A stretch of 64,000 nt of DNA from Saccharopolyspora galaxeae (GTDB lineage Bacteria; Actinomycetota; Actinomycetes; Mycobacteriales; Pseudonocardiaceae). Location of the stretch: positions 124,001-188,000 of the forward strand of contig NZ_JADDUE010000009.1 of NCBI RefSeq assembly GCF_016526145.1, in the 5' to 3' direction. The stretch's first letter is position 1; every line of letters starts with the position of its first letter. The notes beneath the pieces are model-generated. The model did not search any database. It saw only the letters and a program-made list of their open reading frames with translations, and was not told where the DNA came from. Shown here piece by piece: positions 59,280 through 64,000 of the stretch. Both the position numbers and the translations under genes were made by a program.

Positions 59280-60434
59280 TCAGCGCACTCCTACCAGGTG
59301 TTCGACGGCCAGTTGCTGCAGCCGGGCGTTCGCGCCGCCCCGCTCGGCCGCCGCTTCCACGTCGAGTTCCTCGGACAGGACGCTGGTGACGGTCTCGTCC
59401 CCGTCCAGAGTGGGCACCGACAGCTGGTCGAGGCGGGCGGCCTTCCGGGCTCGGGCGACCTCCGGGTCCTGGCGGAATTGCCGCGCCCGTTCGCGCAGCG
59501 CCAGGTAGGTGCGCATGTTGGAGCGCGCGCTTTCCCACACGCCGGCCCTGTCCTCGGTGCGCAGCGGCTTGTAGTCGAAGTGGCGGGGGCCGTCGTAGCC
59601 GCCGTTCTCGAGCAGGTCCACGAGGAAGAACGCGTTGATGAGATCGCCGTGCCCGAAAACGAGGTCTTGGTCGTAGCGCGGGCCGTGCTGGCCGTTGAGG
59701 TCGATGTGGAACAGCTTGCCCTGCCACATCGCCTGGGCGTAGCCGTGCACCGCGTTGAGTCCGGCCATCTGCTCGTGGCCGACCTCGGGATTGACGCCGA
59801 CCATCTCCGGGTGCTCCAGGGTCTGGATGAAGGCCAGGGCGTGGCCGATGGTCGGCAGCAGGATGTCGCCGCGCGGCTCGTTCGGCTTGGGTTCCACGGC
59901 GAACCGCAGCTGGTAGCCCTTCTCCTTGACGTAGTGCGTCAGCGCGTTGAGGCCCTCCCGGTAGCGCTCGAGGGCGGCGGTCGGGTCGTAGGCGGCTTCG
60001 GCCTCCGAACCCTCGCGGCCGCCCCAGAACACGTAGGTCTGCGCCCCCAGCTCGGCGGCCAAGTCGATGTTGCGAGCCGCTTTGCGCAGAGCGAACCGCC
60101 GGACGTCCCGGTCCTTGGCGGTGAGTGCGCCGTCCTTGAACACCGGATGTCCGAACAGGTTCGTGGTCGCGGTCGGCACCGCCAGGCCCGTTTCGGCCAG
60201 CGCCTTGCCGAACCGCTCGATGATCGCCGTGCGTTCCGCGGCGGGCGTACCGAACGGGATCAGGTCGTCGTCGTGGAACGTGATGCCGTACGCGCCGATC
60301 CCGGCGAGCCCGTGCACCGCCTCGACCGGGTCGAGGTGCTCGCGGGTCGGGGCGCCGAACGGATCGTCGGCGCGCCAGCCGATGGTCCACAGGCCGAAGG
60401 CGAAACGGTCCTGGGGGGTCGGTGTGAGGTCCAT
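59280..60434 (-). CDS. xylA: Xylose isomerase
   Basis: A 384-residue xylose isomerase converting D-xylose to D-xylulose with two divalent metals. Active-site pieces are [13 protein letters not shown] (His), [21 protein letters not shown] (Glu, Lys), [10 protein letters not shown] and FHIDLNGQ. The length matches Streptomyces enzymes (about 388). The ATG follows GAGGAGAG. A stub of a sugar porter lies just upstream, then the GH3 gene, so the locus handles xylose or xylosides; no xylulokinase is in the window. Confidence 0.95.
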   Translation of the reverse strand: MDLTPTPQDRFAFGLWTIGWRADDPFGAPTREHLDPVEAVHGLAGIGAYGITFHDDDLIPFGTPAAERTAIIERFGKALAETGLAVPTATTNLFGHPVFKDGALTAKDRDVRRFALRKAARNIDLAAELGAQTYVFWGGREGSEAEAAYDPTAALERYREGLNALTHYVKEKGYQLRFAVEPKPNEPRGDILLPTIGHALAFIQTLEHPEMVGVNPEVGHEQMAGLNAVHGYAQAMWQGKLFHIDLNGQHGPRYDQDLVFGHGDLINAFFLVDLLENGGYDGPRHFDYKPLRTEDRAGVWESARSNMRTYLALRERARQFRQDPEVARARKAARLDQLSVPTLDGDETVTSVLSEELDVEAAAERGGANARLQQLAVEHLVGVR

Positions 60435-60504
60435 GCGCTCTCCTCGCGTGATGTCGACGGGGTGCGGACGACGCGGCCGGGAGCAGCCCGGCCGCGCCAG
60501 CGCG

Positions 60505-60765
60505 GTGCGGTCCACGTCCTCGAGAGGCCCTTGGTCTCGGGAACCCGCTCGAGGACGAACCGCACCGACACCGCTGCGAAAGCGGTGCAGCCGAGACAGG
60601 TCATCGGCAGGCTGATCTCTGAAAGCGGTGGGAACGTTGCGGCAATGAGGAAGTTCGCCACGCACTGGGCCGTTGCGGGCACTGCCAGGGCGGGAGGCGG
60701 AAGAGCTCAGCAGCAGCGAGCTGGACTCGTCGATCCCCGCATTCGTGGAGGCGTCGGCTCGGCTG
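60505..60765 (-). pseudogene. Remnant of an MFS sugar porter (C-terminal end)
   Basis: Between GH3 and xylA one minus-strand frame reads [20 protein letters not shown] and ends [14 protein letters not shown]: the last helices and the PETKG signature of a GLUT/XylE-type sugar:H+ symporter. Just upstream, in a second frame, [11 protein letters not shown] corresponds to the SELFP-type motif that normally precedes this. The rest of the transporter (about 380 residues) is gone and a frameshift separates the pieces. Confidence 0.75.
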
Positions 60766-60770
60766 CCCGA

Positions 60771-63509
60771 TCACGAGCCGTTCCCGACGCGGACGGTGAA
60801 CGATGTCTGCTGCGTCCGGCCGCGGTACTCGACGGTCGCGGTCACCGTGGCGACACCGGCCGAGCCTGCGTGCACACCGGCTTGGTCGACCCGCACCACC
60901 TCGGGCCGGTTGGACTCGTAGCTGATGCGCATCCCCGGAGGCAACTGCGCAGCGGTGCCTTCGGCGTCGTAACCACGTCGGGTCCCGTCCGACATCGCCA
61001 CCGTCAGGCGGGGATCGATGTCGGTTCCCGGCTCGTACATCACCCGGGAGGCGTTGCTGTCCTCCGGATCACCGGTGGCCTGCGGCGTCACCGCGACGGA
61101 CTGCGGCTTCGGCACGAGCTCGCCTGTGACGTTCAGACGCCGCTCGTCGGCGACGTCAGTGCTGGAGCCGGCGAGCTGTAGGCGGTAGGCGTCATCGACG
61201 GCGTAGCGGTCGTGCTGCTCGTCGAAGAAGGCCAGATCGCGCGCGGGAACCCGGAAGGTGACCTCCCTGCTCTCGCCCGGTTCGAGCCGTACCTTCTGGA
61301 AGGCCGCCAAGCGCTTGTCCGGGCGCGGGTCGTTCCCGCTCCGTTGCTGGGAACCGCCGGCACGCTGCAGCGAGCTCGAGTACAGCTGCACGACATCGGA
61401 CCCGGCCGTGTCCGAGCGATTGGTGATCGTGGCTCGCGCGGTCGCGGTTCCGTCGGCGTCGATGTGGTCCCGGTCGAGGAGCAGCTCGCCGTAGTCGAAG
61501 TCGCTGTAGCTGAGACCGTGGCCGAAGGGGTAGGACGGCTCGCCCCGGAAGTACTGGTAGGTGCTGCCGGGATGGCCTTGGTGCGGCCGGATGTCGTAGT
61601 CGCCGAGCCTGCCCAGCTGCGCGTCACCGCGATACCACGTGAACGGCAGGTGCCCGCTCGGGTTGTGCTCGCCGGTGAGCACGTCGGCGAGGGCTTGGCC
61701 CTTGCGCTGCCCGTTGTAAGAGCTCCAGAGGATCGCCGGCACGTCGTCGGCGAAGCGCGTGACGTCGACCGCGCCAACGGTTTCCAGGTACACCGCCGTG
61801 TTCGGGTTGCGGTGCGCCACGCCTTCGATCAGTTCCGTCTGCGGCTCGGGCAGTTGCAGAGTCGCGCGGTCCTTCTCCTCCTCGGCGTGGTCGTCGTCGG
61901 TGCCCGCGTAGACCACGGCGGTGTCGTAGTCCGCAGCCTTGCGGATCGACTCGGCGTTGGCCCGCGCGGGATCCTTCGGATCAGTACCGGGCAGGAAGTC
62001 CACGGTCGCCTGCGGGTTGATCCGCTCGATCGCCTGCTTGACGCCTTCTAGCCCGTTGACGCTGTTGGCCCGGCCGGACGGCCCCTGCTCGCTCGAATAG
62101 CCGCCCAGGTACATCTGCTCCGGGGCGGCGTAGTCGCCGATGACGGCGACTCGGAACGGCCCGCTGCGCGGCACATCGAGCGGTAATAGCTGCTTTCCAG
62201 CGCTGGTCGAGCCGTTCTTGAGCAGCACGAGAGCTTCGCTGCCCGCGCGCCGGGCGAGGTCGAGTCGCTCGCCGGTCTGCGTGACGGCCTTGTTGGCCTC
62301 GGAGTTCTCCCAGCTGCCGCGGGGGACACGTTCCCGGGCCTGCTGCACCCATGGGTTGTTCGCATCGTCGTCGAACTCGCCCAGCCGGATGCGGTTGGTG
62401 AACAGCCGCACCAGCGAGGCGTCCAGGAAATCCTCGGTGTAGGTGCCGTTCGCGGTGGGTGTGCCGAGTTCGACGGCGGTGGGCAGCGTGTTGCCGTAGT
62501 GGTGCTCGTCGTGCAGGCCCTGGTTGCAGTTCAGATCAACACCGGCCGCGTTGGCGTAGGCGTTGCGTTCCACGGGGCCGACGGGCTCGTCGTGGCCTGG
62601 CGGCTGCCAGTGGTGCCCGTGCTGCATCTCCCGCGCCGAATCGCAGTCGGTCGTCAGGAAGCCGCGGAATCCGAACGTCTTGCGCGCCAGCGTGTCGATC
62701 AGGTGCGTGCTGGCCGTGGCGGGCACGTTGTTGACACGGTTGTAGGCGGTCATGATCGACGCTGGGCGGGTTTGTTCGAGCACCTGCTCGAAGGGTTTCG
62801 CGTAGTACTCCCGCAGCGTGCTCTCGTCCATGTCGGACGATCCGGTGGTGCGGTTGTACTCGCTGTTGTTCGCCGCGAAGTGCTTGATCGTGGTGCTGGT
62901 CTTGAGGTAGCCGCCGCTGTCCGGCCGCGGCTCGCCGTCGCGGCCCCTGCCCTCCATGCCGTTGATGTACTGGGTGGCCAGTGCGGCGGTGAGTTTCGGG
63001 TCCTCGCCGTAGGTCTCGTCGTTTCGCCCCCATCGCGGGTCGCGGCCGAGGTTGATCGTCGGCGAGTAGAAGTTGAGGTCGTAGCGGTTGTCCCGCACCA
63101 CCTCCCTTGCTTCGTCGGACACCTGGTCGGCGACCTCGTGCACGAGTTCCGGATCCCAGGTGGATCCCATCGACAGGCTCACCGGGTAGGACGTGGTGTT
63201 GACCAGGTCCGCTGGAGCGGCGCCGTCCTCGGTCTGCTCGCGCGAGACGCCGTGGATGGCCTCGTTCCACCAGCCGTAGGCCTTGACGCCCAGGCGCGGG
63301 ATCGCGGGCGCTCGGCTGGAGGTGAGCTGCTGGGCCTTCTCCTGGACGGTCATGCGGGAGACGAGGTCGGCAGCGCGTTCGGCGGGTGCGTACGACGGGT
63401 CGCGATACACCGGCGCCGCAGCGGTAGCCGAGGCGTTCGCCCCAGCGCACGCGATGCACAGGCCCAGGGCCGTGGCGAGCAGGAGTGGTCGTCTTCTTCG
63501 GGTGCGCAC
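60771..63509 (-). CDS. Secreted GH3 glycosidase (beta-xylosidase/beta-glucosidase-like)
   Basis: A 912-residue exported enzyme. A signal peptide (RTRRRRPLLLATALGLCIAC then AGANASA) precedes the GH3 N-terminal barrel (APAIPRLGVKAYGWWNEAIHG, KHFAANNSE, nucleophile Asp in FLTTDCDS), the C-terminal GH3 sandwich (RVAVIGDYA, SYNGQRKGQALADVLTG, FGHGLSYSDF), a fibronectin-III-like domain and a terminal bacterial Ig-like domain (about residues 820-912). The GWWNEAIHG wording is typical of xylosidase/arabinofuranosidase members. The GTG start follows GGAGG by five bases and places the signal peptide at the start. Confidence 0.9.
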   Translation of the reverse strand: MRTRRRRPLLLATALGLCIACAGANASATAAAPVYRDPSYAPAERAADLVSRMTVQEKAQQLTSSRAPAIPRLGVKAYGWWNEAIHGVSREQTEDGAAPADLVNTTSYPVSLSMGSTWDPELVHEVADQVSDEAREVVRDNRYDLNFYSPTINLGRDPRWGRNDETYGEDPKLTAALATQYINGMEGRGRDGEPRPDSGGYLKTSTTIKHFAANNSEYNRTTGSSDMDESTLREYYAKPFEQVLEQTRPASIMTAYNRVNNVPATASTHLIDTLARKTFGFRGFLTTDCDSAREMQHGHHWQPPGHDEPVGPVERNAYANAAGVDLNCNQGLHDEHHYGNTLPTAVELGTPTANGTYTEDFLDASLVRLFTNRIRLGEFDDDANNPWVQQARERVPRGSWENSEANKAVTQTGERLDLARRAGSEALVLLKNGSTSAGKQLLPLDVPRSGPFRVAVIGDYAAPEQMYLGGYSSEQGPSGRANSVNGLEGVKQAIERINPQATVDFLPGTDPKDPARANAESIRKAADYDTAVVYAGTDDDHAEEEKDRATLQLPEPQTELIEGVAHRNPNTAVYLETVGAVDVTRFADDVPAILWSSYNGQRKGQALADVLTGEHNPSGHLPFTWYRGDAQLGRLGDYDIRPHQGHPGSTYQYFRGEPSYPFGHGLSYSDFDYGELLLDRDHIDADGTATARATITNRSDTAGSDVVQLYSSSLQRAGGSQQRSGNDPRPDKRLAAFQKVRLEPGESREVTFRVPARDLAFFDEQHDRYAVDDAYRLQLAGSSTDVADERRLNVTGELVPKPQSVAVTPQATGDPEDSNASRVMYEPGTDIDPRLTVAMSDGTRRGYDAEGTAAQLPPGMRISYESNRPEVVRVDQAGVHAGSAGVATVTATVEYRGRTQQTSFTVRVGNGS

Positions 63510-63654
63510 GATGACCTCCAGGTGGTCCGTCACGTCGGTGGGACGGGCTGATCGGTCGATTATTATTTTACCGAGGAAAAAACAAAATGCCCCGGCCGTC
63601 AACCCCCGGCCGATCAGCAATACTGACCTGGGATCCCGCCGAAACGAGGAACGA
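63510..63654. promoter_or_regulatory. Divergent regulatory region between GH3 and ROK genes
   Basis: A 145-base interval with a conspicuous AT-rich island at 63558-63588 (TTATTATTTTACC followed by GGAAAAAACAAAAT), the most AT-rich stretch in the neighbourhood. ATTTT and AAAAT (63565-63588) form a short outer dyad. It probably holds both promoters and the binding site of the ROK regulator, as in other xylose loci. Confidence 0.55.
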
Positions 63655-64000
63655 GTGACTGCTTCGACCACCTCGGGCCGTGCCCCGGCCGGCCTGCGAC
63701 GCCACAACCTCCGCACGATTCTGGAGCAGCTGCACTTGCACGGACCCACCAGCCGCGCGGATCTTTGCGAGGTCACCGGGCTGACCCGCAGCGCCGTGGC
63801 CGACCTCGTCGCCGACCTCGCCAACCGCGGTCTGGCCGCCGAAGGCGAAGCCGCAGGCTCGCAGAGCGGGCGCGGACGCCCGCCCCGGATCGTCTCCCCG
63901 AGCACCGACCGCGCCCAGGTGCTGGCCGTGGCGATCGAAGTGGACACGATCCGCATCAGCCGCGTGGGCTTCGGCGGCACATTGCTCGACGAGGAGCACG
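63655..64000 (+). CDS. ROK-family transcriptional repressor, cut by the window end
   Basis: The first 115 codons of an XylR/NagC-like ROK regulator. A winged helix-turn-helix is visible (LRTILEQLHLHGPTSRADL, then GLTRSAVADLVADLANRGL), followed by a basic RGRPPRIVSPS linker and the start of the sugar-kinase-like domain (VLAVAIEVDTIRISRVGFGG). GTG follows GAGGA. Divergent from the GH3 gene, it presumably represses the xylose/xyloside genes. The stop lies outside the window. Confidence 0.85.
   Translation, partial: MTASTTSGRAPAGLRRHNLRTILEQLHLHGPTSRADLCEVTGLTRSAVADLVADLANRGLAAEGEAAGSQSGRGRPPRIVSPSTDRAQVLAVAIEVDTIRISRVGFGGTLLDEEH

Noticed and set aside
59298-61181. 627-codon plus-strand ORF over xylA
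   Set aside because: Antisense to xylA and the end of GH3; no motif.

Overview
The window comes from a high-GC actinomycete, most likely Saccharopolyspora or a close Pseudonocardiaceae relative. Start codons are often GTG or TTG, genes are packed with 4-base ATGA/GTGA overlaps, and the gene at 17826-18359 reads as calerythrin, the four-EF-hand protein known from Saccharopolyspora erythraea. No tRNA, rRNA, CRISPR array, insertion sequence or prophage was seen.

Layout. (1) 104-1111: an adenine-deaminase-type deaminase. (2) 1226-17732: a divergent, tightly coupled 14-gene accessory cluster. The leftward arm encodes two DegT-type PLP aminotransferases, a UbiA-type prenyltransferase, an FAD oxidoreductase, two adenylate-forming ligases, a methyltransferase and a fused CaiB CoA-transferase. 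The rightward arm encodes two Gfo/Idh dehydrogenases, a TIM-barrel isomerase, an M20 amidohydrolase, an Ldh2-type dehydrogenase and a small unknown protein. It has no PKS or NRPS and matches no pathway I can name. (3) 17826-21615: calerythrin, a UDP-sugar dehydrogenase coupled to a small secreted protein, and a degenerate calerythrin paralogue. (4) 21578-31121: a phenylacetate catabolism regulon (paaR, paaK, paaI leftward; paaH, paaZ, paaABCDE rightward) with two PaaR-type operators. (5) 31122-38790: a YdjM-like membrane hydrolase, an MHS transporter, an amidase, a SnoaL-like protein, and a di-iron ferritin-like protein with its flavin/2Fe-2S reductase.

(6) 39801-52853: a second accessory cluster built around a sedoheptulose-7-phosphate cyclase. 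It adds a ROK kinase, two zinc-type dehydrogenases, an SDR, a TIM-barrel isomerase, a HAD phosphatase, a membrane acyltransferase, an alpha/beta hydrolase, an MFS exporter and a F420-type LLM oxidoreductase. It is bracketed by an ImmA/MAB_1171c pair on the left and an XRE regulator on the right, and it has no aminotransferase or glycosyltransferase. The parts suggest an acylated, non-amino C7 cyclitol that is exported. (7) 53063-56890: a decayed partial copy of the 38-kb di-iron locus, ACC deaminase, a sucrase/ferredoxin-like protein, a JmjC-type cupin, and an unusual 84-bp tandem repeat open in two frames. (8) 57584-64000: a secreted GH18-like protein with an altered catalytic motif, an MmyB-type regulator broken by a local inversion, and a xylose/xyloside locus (xylA, a remnant of a sugar porter, a secreted GH3 glycosidase, and a divergent ROK repressor cut by the window edge).

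The two accessory clusters (1226-17732 and 41800-52853) are the best candidates for undescribed chemistry. Several scars (53 kb copy, inverted MmyB gene, sugar-porter stub, 31-kb repeat) show that the accessory regions have been rearranged. All assignments come from reading the sequence; no database search was run.
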